Below, in pieces: positions 1 through 9,374 of a stretch of 48,106 nt of DNA (positions are counted from its first letter, which is position 1; each line of letters begins with the position of its first letter). Source of the DNA: Haliscomenobacteraceae bacterium. GTDB lineage: Bacteria > Bacteroidota > Bacteroidia > Chitinophagales > Saprospiraceae. The position numbers and the translations under genes are program-made. The stretch covers positions 1 through 48,106 of the forward strand of contig CANMVX010000027.1 in NCBI GenBank assembly GCA_947501115.1, read 5' to 3'. The notes below the pieces were generated by a model. The model was not told the origin of the DNA. It saw only the letters and a list, made by a program, of their open reading frames with translations, and did no database searches.

Positions 1-1392
1 CGGTTTTTAAATCAGCCCACCTCGCAGGCAAATAATGTCACTACCGGGAGAATCTATCAAACGGTAATAAATAGAGAAAGAGCAGGTGATTATCTGGGAA
101 AGACCGTGCAGGTCATTCCACACATTACCGATGAGATAAAGCGGAGAGTCATGTTGCTGGCTTCAAATTCCAACTATGATATTATCATCACGGAACTGGG
201 AGGTACGGTTGGAGATATTGAATCTCTTCCCTATTTAGAATCTCTTCGACAATTACGCTGGGAGTTAGGTTCCGATAATTGCTTGGTCATCCATCTTACA
301 TTAATTCCCTATTTAAGTGCGGCGGGAGAACTAAAAACAAAGCCAACGCAGCATTCTGTAAAGGAATTACTAAATACCGGGATACAGCCCGATATTTTAG
401 TTTGCCGTACGGAACATCCCATCAATATGGATATCCGCAGAAAACTCGCTCTTTTTTGTAATGTAGATGTTGGCTCTGTCATTGAAGCGATTGACGCACC
501 CACTATTTATGACGTTCCCTTGTTAATGCTATCCGAAAAACTTGATAGTACGGTATTATCAAAATTGAGGCTTCCAGACAGAAAAGAGCCTAATTTAAAG
601 ACATGGAAATCGTTCTTAAACAAACTTAAACATCCGTCGAACGAAGTAACTATTGGGCTTGTTGGTAAATATAACGAATTACAAGATGCCTATAAATCGA
701 TTTACGAGTCGTTCATTCATGCAGGTGCGATAAATGAATGTAAGGTTAAAGTTATTCCTATTCATGCCGAAGAACTGGACGGTTCATATAATTCATTGGA
801 AGCTATTCTTGGTAAATTAGATGGTGTATTAGTAGCTCCGGGATTTGGAGAAAGAGGCATCGCCGGGAAAATAAAAGCGATTGAATTTGTAAGAAAAAAT
901 AAAATTCCATTCTTTGGTATTTGCCTTGGCATGCAATGTGCAGTGGTAGAATTTGCCTTAAATGTCGCCGGTATTGAGCATGCAAGTTCCACTGAAGTCA
1001 ATCCGGAAACGCCGGAACCTGTCATTGATATGATGGAAGAACAGAAAAAAATCACCGATAAGGGGGGAACTATGAGATTGGGTGCTTATGCCTGTGAACT
1101 GAAGAAAAAAACGAAAGCCGCCGTAGCCTATGGGGGTTTAAAAATTTCGGAAAGACATCGTCATCGCTATGAATTTAACAATGCCTATTTAGAAAAATTA
1201 ACATCAGCAGGCTTGGTTGTTTCAGGTGTAAATCCACAATCTGGTCTGGTGGAAATTATCGAATTGGCGGATCATCCCTGGTTTGTTGGTGTACAATTTC
1301 ACCCTGAATTAAAAAGTACCGTTGAGAATCCTCATCCTCTTTTTGTTCATTTTGTGAAAGCAGCATTAGCCCACAAGAAATCAAAAGTATAA
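1..1392 (+). CDS. pyrG: CTP synthase, 5' end outside the window
   Basis: Converts UTP to CTP with ATP and glutamine, the last step of de novo CTP synthesis in the cytoplasm. The frame is open from base 1, and the codons before the first possible start (GTG at 106) read as synthetase-domain sequence (TTGRIYQTVINRER, then GDYLGKTVQVIPH), so the gene begins upstream of the window. The synthetase domain continues through ELGGTVGDIES. The C-terminal class I glutamine amidotransferase domain carries the nucleophile in GICLGMQ and the His-Glu pair in GVQFHPE. 463 residues are visible out of about 535-550 in the family. A hairpin terminator follows at 1409-1436. Identification is secure; only the N-terminus is missing. 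Confidence 0.97.
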   Translation, partial: RFLNQPTSQANNVTTGRIYQTVINRERAGDYLGKTVQVIPHITDEIKRRVMLLASNSNYDIIITELGGTVGDIESLPYLESLRQLRWELGSDNCLVIHLTLIPYLSAAGELKTKPTQHSVKELLNTGIQPDILVCRTEHPINMDIRRKLALFCNVDVGSVIEAIDAPTIYDVPLLMLSEKLDSTVLSKLRLPDRKEPNLKTWKSFLNKLKHPSNEVTIGLVGKYNELQDAYKSIYESFIHAGAINECKVKVIPIHAEELDGSYNSLEAILGKLDGVLVAPGFGERGIAGKIKAIEFVRKNKIPFFGICLGMQCAVVEFALNVAGIEHASSTEVNPETPEPVIDMMEEQKKITDKGGTMRLGAYACELKKKTKAAVAYGGLKISERHRHRYEFNNAYLEKLTSAGLVVSGVNPQSGLVEIIELADHPWFVGVQFHPELKSTVENPHPLFVHFVKAALAHKKSKV

Positions 1393-1408
1393 CCATAACA
1401 CACCAAAA

Positions 1409-1436
1409 AGAGGCTGTCCATTTAAGGTCAGCCTCT
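1409..1436. terminator. Bidirectional hairpin terminator between pyrG and the M1 peptidase gene
   Basis: An 8-bp perfect stem (AGAGGCTG at 1409-1416, CAGCCTCT at 1429-1436) with a 12-nt loop lies between the convergent pyrG and peptidase genes. An A-tract precedes it, which gives U residues to minus-strand transcripts. The plus-strand T tract is weak. It probably serves both genes. Confidence 0.75.
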
Positions 1437-1466
1437 AGTTGTCAATAATCGATAGTAATAAAATAT

Positions 1467-3821
1467 TTAGTTTTTAGTTTCAGCCTTAGCTTTTTGCATT
1501 GGATTCATTCCACCGCCGCCACTCCAGCGACCTCCCCCAGATTGCTTAAACATTTCGAATCTTGAAGGAACTGCCTTTCTTGGGAAGAAATTATTCTCCC
1601 TTTCTGTATCTGCCGTTTCCTCTTGTGGATCTAATTCAACACTAACCACAGGTTTGCTTAAAGCAAATACCTTGGATACTTTCTGATCATTTAGTCGGAA
1701 AATTTCCGCTGGAATTCTTTTGACCTCTTTCGTACCATCCTCAAGATTAAACTGAATAATAAGAGGCATTACCAATCCTCCTTTATTAGAGAAATCCAAT
1801 TGATAAAAATGTAAACCTTTTGCTATAAAGGCTTTCTCCTTTTCACCTAATCCAGTCATATATTGATCATAAGCCTTCTTGTCCGAAGGAACTATGGCAT
1901 TAGGATCATAATTATTATAAAAATCTTCTAATTCTTTATTCCTTTCCACGGCCGTAGTTGGTAAATCTCTTTTGTTATTTTGATAAGTAATATCCTTCTC
2001 AAGTTCCTCTTTCGCAGCTTTACCTGCTAAGGGTTTTTCGATGTCCGGATTTTTAGTATCCATTCTAAAAGGAGTCACATTATCCAATGAAATATCCACA
2101 TGATCTGTAGTAAAAAACCAACCTCTCCAGAACCAATCGAGGTCAACACCCGATGCATCTTCCATGGTACGGAAAAGATCAGAAGGTGTAGGATGTTTGA
2201 ATGCCCAACGCTTTGCATATTCTCTGAAAGAAAAATCGAATAATTCTCTACCCATAACGGTTTCACGAAGAATATTCAATGCTGTAGCAGGTTTGCCATA
2301 AGCGTTATCACCAAAACGGATAATAGATTCAGAATTAGTCATAATAGGATTCTGAACAGCTTTATCCATCTTCATATAATCAACGATTGATTTTGCTGGT
2401 CCACTTCCAGAAGGGTAATCCCTTTGCCACTCTTGTTCTGCAAGAAATTGACAGAAAGAATTTAAGCCTTCGTCCATCCAGGTCCATTGACGTTCGTCAG
2501 AATTTACAATCATTGGAAAGAAATTATGACCAACTTCATGGAAAATAACCGATAGCATACCATATTTAATTCTGTCAGAATAAGTTCCATCCTTTTCAGG
2601 ACGACCATAATTGAAACAAATCATAGGATATTCCATACCATTGCTTGCTTCCACAGAAATAGCGACAGGATAAGGATAAGGAATAGTATGCTTAGAGTAA
2701 ACCCTCAACGTATGCGCCACTGCTTCTGTGGAATATTGTCCATACAGAGGATTTGCCTCCTTAGGATAGTAGGACATGGCCATAACTAAAGGCTGAGAAC
2801 TTCCATCAATTTTAACTCCCACGGCGTCCCAAATATATTTTCTACTTGTTCCAAAAGCAAAATCACGAACATTTTCCGCTTTATAAATCCACGTTTTCTT
2901 GGTAGCTGCTTTGGTTTTTTCCTTTTCTGTCGCTTCTGCCTGAGTTACAATGACAACGGGTTTAACTGCCGATTTTGATGCTTCAAAGCGCTTCAATTGC
3001 TCTGCAGTAAGAACCTCTTTTCCATTTTGCAAAACACCTGTAGAAGCTACAATATGGTCAGAAGGAACGGTAATAGCTACGGTGAAATTTCCAAAAGGTA
3101 AGGTAAACTCACCCTGACCTAGAAATTGCTTGTGCTGCCATCCATTATAATCGTCATAAACAGCCATTCTTGGATACCATTGAGCCAGAGTATAAAGGTA
3201 ATTTCCATCTTCTGGAAAAAACTCATATCCCCCTCTGCTGTCACCAGATAAAGCAGGATTCTGCCTGTCATTGATATTATAGGCCCACGAAATATTGAGT
3301 ACCACTTTACCACCCTTTGCCGCTAAAGGAGTGGGAAGATCAACCCTCATCATCGTTTTATTGACTGTATATTTCAAGTCCTTACCCATTAGGTCGCGAA
3401 CATATTCCAGTTTGAAACCCCCATCGAAAGAATTATCAATCATGGCATTTAACTGAGTCATAGTAGTTCGCTCTGACATGGTATTCGTTTTCGTCTTATA
3501 GGTATCAGACTCCGGATCTACTATATTTTGATCCAATTGCACCCATACATAAGAAAGCACATGCGGAGAATTATTTGTGTAGGTAATAGTTTCTTTACCA
3601 ATCAATTTTTGAGTGTTATCATCAACCTCCACTTTAATGTCATAATCAGCACGTTGTTGCCAATAACTTTCACCTGGGGCACCAGAAGCCGTACGGTAAG
3701 TATTGGGGGTGGGTAGTTCAGAACCCAACTGTCTGAAAAGACTTTTGTCTGTGTTTGGCGACTGAGCCCAAGCGATAAAAGTAAAGCTTGAAGCCACCAG
3801 AATCAAATATAAATGCTTCAT
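1467..3821 (-). CDS. Secreted M1-family zinc metallopeptidase
   Basis: A 784-residue gluzincin aminopeptidase-like protein. Residues 1-19 are a signal peptide ending at AWA-Q, so it is exported. The zinc site HEVGH spans residues 428-432, and the third ligand is E451 in WMDEG, the HExxH-x18-E spacing of family M1. The upstream NGMEYP is the counterpart of the family's GAMEN substrate-binding motif, with G-M-E-Y-P replacing the canonical form, as is common in Bacteroidota members. The C-terminus is rich in Gly, Trp and Met and low in complexity. The gene is monocistronic and convergent with pyrG, sharing its terminator. Probable role is peptide trimming in the periplasm or outside the cell; the substrate is unknown. 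Confidence 0.92.
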   Translation of the reverse strand: MKHLYLILVASSFTFIAWAQSPNTDKSLFRQLGSELPTPNTYRTASGAPGESYWQQRADYDIKVEVDDNTQKLIGKETITYTNNSPHVLSYVWVQLDQNIVDPESDTYKTKTNTMSERTTMTQLNAMIDNSFDGGFKLEYVRDLMGKDLKYTVNKTMMRVDLPTPLAAKGGKVVLNISWAYNINDRQNPALSGDSRGGYEFFPEDGNYLYTLAQWYPRMAVYDDYNGWQHKQFLGQGEFTLPFGNFTVAITVPSDHIVASTGVLQNGKEVLTAEQLKRFEASKSAVKPVVIVTQAEATEKEKTKAATKKTWIYKAENVRDFAFGTSRKYIWDAVGVKIDGSSQPLVMAMSYYPKEANPLYGQYSTEAVAHTLRVYSKHTIPYPYPVAISVEASNGMEYPMICFNYGRPEKDGTYSDRIKYGMLSVIFHEVGHNFFPMIVNSDERQWTWMDEGLNSFCQFLAEQEWQRDYPSGSGPAKSIVDYMKMDKAVQNPIMTNSESIIRFGDNAYGKPATALNILRETVMGRELFDFSFREYAKRWAFKHPTPSDLFRTMEDASGVDLDWFWRGWFFTTDHVDISLDNVTPFRMDTKNPDIEKPLAGKAAKEELEKDITYQNNKRDLPTTAVERNKELEDFYNNYDPNAIVPSDKKAYDQYMTGLGEKEKAFIAKGLHFYQLDFSNKGGLVMPLIIQFNLEDGTKEVKRIPAEIFRLNDQKVSKVFALSKPVVSVELDPQEETADTERENNFFPRKAVPSRFEMFKQSGGGRWSGGGGMNPMQKAKAETKN

Positions 3822-3983
3822 TTTGTTATTTTTTCAAATAGGAGTACTAAATTAATGAATAAAAATAAGTAAACAGAAAAAAATTATTTTATCAACTATA
3901 AATTCGACCAATGACCTGATTAAGCCCTGAATAACCTAGATATGCCAGTTTCAGGTCAGGCGTAGGAGGAACGTATATTCCTG

Positions 3984-4019
3984 AAAGTGAGCCATCCATT
4001 TATGCTAAAAGTGTGCCAT
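3984..4019. repeat. Two short direct repeats at a gene-decay breakpoint (possible IS21-like end)
   Basis: AAAGTGAGCCAT (3984-3995) and AAAGTGTGCCAT (4008-4019) are 12-mers with one mismatch, spaced 24 bp apart. They lie immediately downstream of the point where the DUF3644 reading frame stops matching its family. Serial short repeats near an end are known from IS21-family elements, so this may be the scar of such an insertion. No transposase is present. The rest of the 3822-4019 gap holds nothing I recognise. Confidence 0.35.
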
Positions 4020-4121
4020 TTAAATAATTGCTGGCTTGTTGTAGGTTTCAATAGCAAGTAAAGCAAAATCTCTCGACTTTTCAAGGCATTGTTTAACGTT
4101 ATGTGGCAAGCCTCTTGACAT
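4020..4121 (-). pseudogene. N-terminal remnant of a DUF3644-like gene, fourth gene of the RM operon
   Basis: The stop codon of the methyltransferase gene overlaps an ATG by one base (TAATG at 4123-4119 on the minus strand). This ATG opens a 33-residue frame beginning MSRGLPHNVKQCLEKSRDFA and continuing LLAIETYNKPAII before TAA at 4020-4022. From memory this matches the N-terminus of DUF3644 proteins (GLPHNV...LEK...SALLA-E-YNKP), which are normally a few hundred residues long. The homology stops abruptly at KPAI, next to the direct repeats at 3984-4019, so the gene looks cut by an insertion or deletion. The coupled start shows it once belonged to the restriction-modification operon. The family assignment is by recall only. 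Confidence 0.55.
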
Positions 4122-6064
4122 TATTCAATCACTTTTATCGTTTCGTCACCACTTATATTTCTCACTTTTATTCTCAAAGGTTTTTTGTCGCTGATGATTT
4201 TGCCGTCCCAAAAGTTTTTTGATTTTACTCCGTTGGTAATTACATAACCCAGTTTATCAATTTTAATTTCAGTCGTACTGTGCCATTGTCCTTCTGTGTT
4301 TTCACCATCGAGGGCAATAAGTTCTATGAGTTCTAAACCTTCTTCGCTGATGATGATAGGATTGAATTTTTTACCTTTGGCAATGGATTGTAAATTTCCC
4401 TTTTGGTTAAACTCACCTATTTTCTGAATAAGTCGGTCGCTGATGAATTTTTTTATTTCTGTTTCAAAACCGTCATTTATTTGGGTGGTTTTAAAATCTA
4501 TGATGTCTTCAATTACCACATCGTGTAATAGATTTTTAAGGTCTTTTAATGCTACTTCTATTTCAGTGGCATTGTTTTCTTTAATGAATTTTTCTAGTTC
4601 CTTTTGGTCGTCAATGTCTATGTAATACACAATTACTTTTTTTACGTTGACTTCCAGATTTTGTAATTCCTGATTTATAATGATATTTATGGTTGGAATA
4701 TCCAACACCTTTTCTTGTGAGTTAAGTAAATTGGGAACATAGACTGGAATGGTACCTTCTTTACTATGAATCACCGCACCAAACCAAAACTTACTAATGC
4801 CTGGTAAACCTTGCAGCAAACCAGGTATTAACATTTTTAGTTTATCCATTGTTTGTTGTGGGTTGCGGAACAAACTAACACCGTCTTTTATTTCTAATAT
4901 TTGAAAATTGGCTTTGGCTTCTATTAAGCGGTCTCTTACTGTTTGAATGCTATTAATACCAATATCAACGTGAATAAATTTTCTTCCTAAATCATTTGCA
5001 ACTTTTGAAGTTACGCCACTTCCTCCAAAGAAGTCTGCGACTACCATTTCTTTGTCTGAACTTGCACTAATAACTCGTTGCAAAAGTGCTTCAGGTTTTT
5101 GAGTTGCATAACCTACATTTTCCTTTTCAGTATATGCGTATGTTCCAACACCATAATCTCCGTAAGAATTTGCAATATCATCCTTTCCTATCCAAACACT
5201 CCAAGCGGATTGAGGACGATTTTTATTTGCTTCCGCAATAGCCTCTTCCTTTGATAGCTTTTGATTATTACAGATATAAGTTTTTAAATTATTACCACCG
5301 CCACTGGTTTCTCTACCTCTTGTGTAATACCAGCCCTCACTATCTTTTTGAAGAGCATTTGTTATTCTCTCTGAATACCCACGTCTATAAGGAGCATGGA
5401 AATAGCTATCTGCTTTTCTATATACAAATATTGTTTCGTGTGCTTTTGGGTATATATCACCAAATCCCATTAATCCACAAACCCAAACAATTTCATTGAA
5501 CTCGTATCCAACAAATACTTCATCCATTAGTATTTTAGCGTAATGACCAATATTCAAATCGATGTGAAAATAAATGCTGCCATTATCATTCATTATACTT
5601 TTTATAGCTATCAAATTTTCATACATCCAATTGAGGTAATCTTCTTTTTTCCAAATATCTCCATACATTTTTTCCTCAAATGCTTTTAGTTCTTCCATGT
5701 CCATTTCTTGTTTGGCAACGGCAATGTTATCGGCAATTTTTGGGTTTTTACGAAGAAATACTTTTTTAGCGTAATCAGCACCACTTGCAAAAGGTGGATC
5801 AATGTAAACCAAGTCCACTTTAATACCTTGTTCTTTCAGGTAGGCACAAGCAGAAATACATTCGCCACGAATAACTAAATTTTCAGAAGGTTCGCCCACT
5901 GTTTCAATAGGTTCTACTTCATAGAAAGGCATACCTCTTTTAATTCGGTCATACACTTTATCATTCTCACGGTAACGCAATACACGTTGTGTTCGAGTGA
6001 TGTTGTCCAAAATAGCTTGTCCTTCAACCGTATTTGGATAATATGGAATGTATTTTACTGGCAT
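4121..6064 (-). CDS. Adenine-specific DNA methyltransferase, type III Mod-like
   Basis: A 647-residue beta-class amino-methyltransferase. The catalytic motif DPPF is at residues 89-92 and the S-adenosylmethionine motif FFGGSG follows at about residue 340; motif IV before motif I is the beta-class order used by type III Mod subunits. The region between and the roughly 230 C-terminal residues would hold target recognition and contacts to Res. The start lies 3 bases after the Res stop codon, so the two are co-translated. The protein should modify adenine in an asymmetric site and protect host DNA. An orphan or type II methylase is less likely, given the adjacent Res-like helicase. Confidence 0.88.
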   Translation of the reverse strand: MPVKYIPYYPNTVEGQAILDNITRTQRVLRYRENDKVYDRIKRGMPFYEVEPIETVGEPSENLVIRGECISACAYLKEQGIKVDLVYIDPPFASGADYAKKVFLRKNPKIADNIAVAKQEMDMEELKAFEEKMYGDIWKKEDYLNWMYENLIAIKSIMNDNGSIYFHIDLNIGHYAKILMDEVFVGYEFNEIVWVCGLMGFGDIYPKAHETIFVYRKADSYFHAPYRRGYSERITNALQKDSEGWYYTRGRETSGGGNNLKTYICNNQKLSKEEAIAEANKNRPQSAWSVWIGKDDIANSYGDYGVGTYAYTEKENVGYATQKPEALLQRVISASSDKEMVVADFFGGSGVTSKVANDLGRKFIHVDIGINSIQTVRDRLIEAKANFQILEIKDGVSLFRNPQQTMDKLKMLIPGLLQGLPGISKFWFGAVIHSKEGTIPVYVPNLLNSQEKVLDIPTINIIINQELQNLEVNVKKVIVYYIDIDDQKELEKFIKENNATEIEVALKDLKNLLHDVVIEDIIDFKTTQINDGFETEIKKFISDRLIQKIGEFNQKGNLQSIAKGKKFNPIIISEEGLELIELIALDGENTEGQWHSTTEIKIDKLGYVITNGVKSKNFWDGKIISDKKPLRIKVRNISGDETIKVIE

Positions 6065-6067
6065 ATC

Positions 6068-8959
6068 TTAATCGTTAAAAAACTGGTTTAACTTGTTGTT
6101 CAATTTTGTGATGTTGGCTGCAATGTTTTTACTGTCTTCCAAATACAGGAAGTCAAAACGTTGGTAGCCAAATTTTTCTTGGTTTAGTTTCAAAAACTCT
6201 GTTTCCACATAGTTTTTCTTTTTTTGAAAAACCTTGTCATCAGCATACAAAGCACCTTTAGTTTCTAAGAGCAAGGCTTTGTGAATTTTGTTCTTTGAGA
6301 TTCGCTTTATAATTAAAAAGTCGGTGGTGTATTTGCCAATATTTTTCCAATATTTTCCTTCTTTGGCAAAGCAGTTTATTACAAATTCAGTTAAGCCGCG
6401 TTCTCCGTTATAGTAAATTTCTAAGTCTTTATTTTTGAAATCAGCTAATTGTAGTGCCTTTTGCAATGTTTCAATTTCTAGCCCACTACTTCCGCTTCCA
6501 CCAAAATTATAAGGTAAATAGTGGAAGGTAACTTCTTTATTTTTAACAGCAGGCTGAAAATCGTATTGCTCTTTAAAATTTTCAAAAGAACCAAATGCAA
6601 TTTCTAATGGCGTTCCTTTAACCATTTCCAAATTCATATCATAAAGTTGTTTTACTTTTTCTTCATCAATGTTTAAATGCATATTCCTTTTATCGAATTC
6701 TACTATTTTAGCGGTATCAGATTCTTTTGGATAGAGTTTTAGATTATCCTCTACATCGGTCAAGCGTTCTGCAATCAATAATTCGGCTTCTTTTGGAATG
6801 ACTTCTGTGTAGGTTTGTAAATCTCTTTTGATACTAAAGGCAACACGAATTTTAGATTGTAACGAATGCAAATCATACAACTCATTGAAAAAGCGGTTTC
6901 CATCTTTTTCGAAAGAAACGGTTTCAAATATTTCGTTTAGTTCTGTGTCAAATTGGTGCAATTGCGATTCCGGAATCAAAGCAAAACTTTGCCGGCTAAT
7001 GTCAAAAAGCCAATGATTATAATTAGCGAATGCAATGCCAGTTTCATTGATAACATCAATTTCGCCTGTATCAATATTCGAAATTTCGCTGGTGCTTATT
7101 AAAGCCGAAGCCTTGTAATCTTCCATTTTTTTAATGATGGCTTTTAACTTGGCTTTTGTATTTGCTGTTTCTTCCTGGTCAATGCTTTGGTAAGTAACTT
7201 TCATTTGATAAAAATCCACCTTCGGCAATTGCAAATATTCCATACGGCTGTGGCGTTCCACCATTTCGGCTTTACCAATACGTTTAGTGCTGTTCAATTC
7301 GTCAATACTGCTGTTTTGCTCTTGCTTCAACTGTTTATTTAGCGTATCAGCATTGTCTTTATTCAGCCAAATTAAAGCGGTTTCTGCTTTTCCTTTGTCC
7401 ACTTGGCGTAAACATCTGCAAGAAGTTTGCAGCACCATATTTTGTGGGCTATCGCCTTTTTGCGAAAGTATTACACCTGTTAAACTTGGGCAATCCCAAC
7501 CTTCTTTTCCAACTTGAACTAAAAGGATGTAACGCTTTTTTGAAATGGCTAAATCCAATGAACGAAATGCCAATTCATTCTCTTTTGGCAACGTGTATTT
7601 TTTATTTCCGCCGTGAAATTTCAAAATCTCGGCAGGATTAATTTTTAATTCACTCGTCAAGAACGGATAAACTTCTTCTTCTAAAACCTCTATATTACTG
7701 CAATAAATAGCTACTTTAGCTATAGTACCATTTTCATAAACTGTTTTCTTGTAGAGTGCATCAAAGTCCTCAATTCCTTTTTTAATGATTTGAAAACGGT
7801 CAAGGTTTTGCCCAATTTTTACGGTTGGAGTTTTCAGGAATTTCTTAATTGCAGTAACCAACGGATAATAATAAACCGTGTTGGTAATTTGCGAAAATTT
7901 AAAAGCATAAACACCAGCTTTGATGGTTTCAGCACCTTGTAAATAGGGCGTTCCCGAAAAACCTAAAACGCTTGTAATGTTTCCTTTACTGTGCCAATAA
8001 TTTACGGCTTGTCGTAATTTAATATCATCGGTTGCAGCGTGGTGAACTTCATCTATAAGGATCGTCAAGTTCGGAATTTGTCCGAACAATCTTTTCAAAT
8101 CGTTGCTTGTGTCTTTCTCTTCTTCTTCCAGTTCCAATTCTGTTTGCGCATTGAATTTGAAACTTTCCAAAATCACTTTCTCTGCATTCACTACAAACAC
8201 TTGTCCGAATGGATTAGGTAAACAGGCGTTTACTTTTTGTGCATTTGGATTTCTTGCCTTGTTACTTTTCTTTCCTGATTTCTGCTCGTCCAAAACATCA
8301 AACTTCAATAATTTTTTTAGATTAGATGCAAAAGGTTCAGGAATTACCCACGAAGGTTCAAAATTTAAAATTGTTTTTAAACTGGGAACAATAGATGATT
8401 TTAATCCCGAAGGAATAAGTACTAAAAAATTATGTGCAAATCCTTTATTATCAGGTTCTTTGTCTGCAAAATACAAGTCCAAATAAATGAAAGCAGCCAT
8501 CAAAAAAGTTTTACCTGCCCCCATTGGCAAACTCATTAAATAGTCGGCATAACTTACATTGTAGAAAATGCTTTTTATAATAGTGGCGTAATCTAATTCG
8601 GTTGGTTTATCAACAATCAGATTTTCAAGCTCTGGAAGTAGAGAACCGGTGCCATTTTTTGTTCTTGCAAAATCATATAGTGCAAAAGCGTCTTTATTAA
8701 CTGTTAAAAAATCTCTTGCGGATTGATTAATATTTCGTTTTGATAAGTCCGTGCCATTAATGAAAAATCCTTCTGAAAATAGTTTCCAAAGTGGTTTATT
8801 TTGACCTTGTATTTTCAAAAATAAATACGTTTCAATAGCTTCAATTTGCGTATCGCGCAACTGCCCTTTGTCACGGATATACTTTATCAAATCATTTATA
8901 GTGCATTCGTCAGACTGCAACCATTTGTTTTTCTTTTCTTGTATAATATAATGAAGCAT
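6068..8959 (-). CDS. Type III restriction Res-like DEAD/DEAH helicase-nuclease
   Basis: A 963-residue superfamily 2 helicase. Walker A is PMGAGKT at residues 145-151; the DExH box is IDEVHH, followed by a GFSGTP motif III and a late motif VI-like region (NMVLQTSCRCLRQ). Near the C-terminus, TDFLI followed by LLLETKG fits a PD-(D/E)xK nuclease core, as in type III Res subunits. The ATG overlaps the stop of the controller gene by one base (TAATG, 8961-8957), which implies translational coupling. Together with the downstream methyltransferase it forms the ATP-dependent restriction complex, acting on unmodified incoming DNA. Codon use and AT content resemble the neighbouring methylase. Confidence 0.88.
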   Translation of the reverse strand: MLHYIIQEKKNKWLQSDECTINDLIKYIRDKGQLRDTQIEAIETYLFLKIQGQNKPLWKLFSEGFFINGTDLSKRNINQSARDFLTVNKDAFALYDFARTKNGTGSLLPELENLIVDKPTELDYATIIKSIFYNVSYADYLMSLPMGAGKTFLMAAFIYLDLYFADKEPDNKGFAHNFLVLIPSGLKSSIVPSLKTILNFEPSWVIPEPFASNLKKLLKFDVLDEQKSGKKSNKARNPNAQKVNACLPNPFGQVFVVNAEKVILESFKFNAQTELELEEEEKDTSNDLKRLFGQIPNLTILIDEVHHAATDDIKLRQAVNYWHSKGNITSVLGFSGTPYLQGAETIKAGVYAFKFSQITNTVYYYPLVTAIKKFLKTPTVKIGQNLDRFQIIKKGIEDFDALYKKTVYENGTIAKVAIYCSNIEVLEEEVYPFLTSELKINPAEILKFHGGNKKYTLPKENELAFRSLDLAISKKRYILLVQVGKEGWDCPSLTGVILSQKGDSPQNMVLQTSCRCLRQVDKGKAETALIWLNKDNADTLNKQLKQEQNSSIDELNSTKRIGKAEMVERHSRMEYLQLPKVDFYQMKVTYQSIDQEETANTKAKLKAIIKKMEDYKASALISTSEISNIDTGEIDVINETGIAFANYNHWLFDISRQSFALIPESQLHQFDTELNEIFETVSFEKDGNRFFNELYDLHSLQSKIRVAFSIKRDLQTYTEVIPKEAELLIAERLTDVEDNLKLYPKESDTAKIVEFDKRNMHLNIDEEKVKQLYDMNLEMVKGTPLEIAFGSFENFKEQYDFQPAVKNKEVTFHYLPYNFGGSGSSGLEIETLQKALQLADFKNKDLEIYYNGERGLTEFVINCFAKEGKYWKNIGKYTTDFLIIKRISKNKIHKALLLETKGALYADDKVFQKKKNYVETEFLKLNQEKFGYQRFDFLYLEDSKNIAANITKLNNKLNQFFND

Positions 8960-9252
8960 TACTTTTTGTTGTATCTAATTTTCTGTTCAGCAGCTTTCAA
9001 AACTTTGTTAGCCAAATTTTCGTCTTGCAGGTCATACGCTACTTTGTCACTTAACCACTCAACCAATAAAGTTTCCTTGTCGAGTTTGTAAAACTTTGCA
9101 AATTTCAAAACTTGTTCCTTTGTTGGTTTTCGTTCATTGCGTTCGAATTTGCTAATGATAGCTTGGTCAATGTCTAGTTCAGCTGCAACTTGCCGCAGAA
9201 ACAAACCTTTATCTTCTCTTGCTGTTCGAATTAAGCTTCCAAAGTTACTCAT
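8959..9252 (-). CDS. XRE-family HTH controller of the restriction-modification operon
   Basis: A 97-residue protein with a Cro/C1-type helix-turn-helix at about residues 6-62 (LIRTAREDKG, LRQVAAELDIDQ, ISKFERNERKPT). It is the first gene of the operon and is coupled to Res through a TAATG overlap. Small HTH proteins in this position are controller (C) proteins that time nuclease expression after entry into a new host. A dyad, TTTGAC-N7-GTCAAA at 9267-9285, overlaps the -7 element of the promoter just upstream, so it probably represses its own operon. Mode of control is inferred from position. Confidence 0.85.
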   Translation of the reverse strand: MSNFGSLIRTAREDKGLFLRQVAAELDIDQAIISKFERNERKPTKEQVLKFAKFYKLDKETLLVEWLSDKVAYDLQDENLANKVLKAAEQKIRYNKK

Positions 9253-9266
9253 AAGACAATTTATGT

Positions 9267-9289
9267 TTTGACAATATTAGTCAAATATA
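9267..9289 (-). promoter_or_regulatory. Promoter with overlapping operator for the RM operon
   Basis: Read on the minus strand, TATATTTG (9289-9282) is a perfect Bacteroidota -7 element (TAnnTTTG), about 30 bases before the controller ATG. The TTTG is also one arm of the inverted repeat TTTGAC-N7-GTCAAA (9267-9285). A repressor bound there would cover the -7 region and the start point. I see no clear -33 TTG. Confidence 0.6.
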
Positions 9290-9374
9290 CTATTTATTTT
9301 TGGAATATCAGCTCGTCTGGAAGAAAAAATGGGATACTGGTTTTTTTACCCATTCCATTATACCATTCAAAATA

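Noticed and set aside
4121-9252. BREX, DISARM or type I restriction system.
   Set aside because: No PglZ, BrxC, DrmB-like or HsdS gene is present; the Res plus beta-class Mod layout fits type III better.
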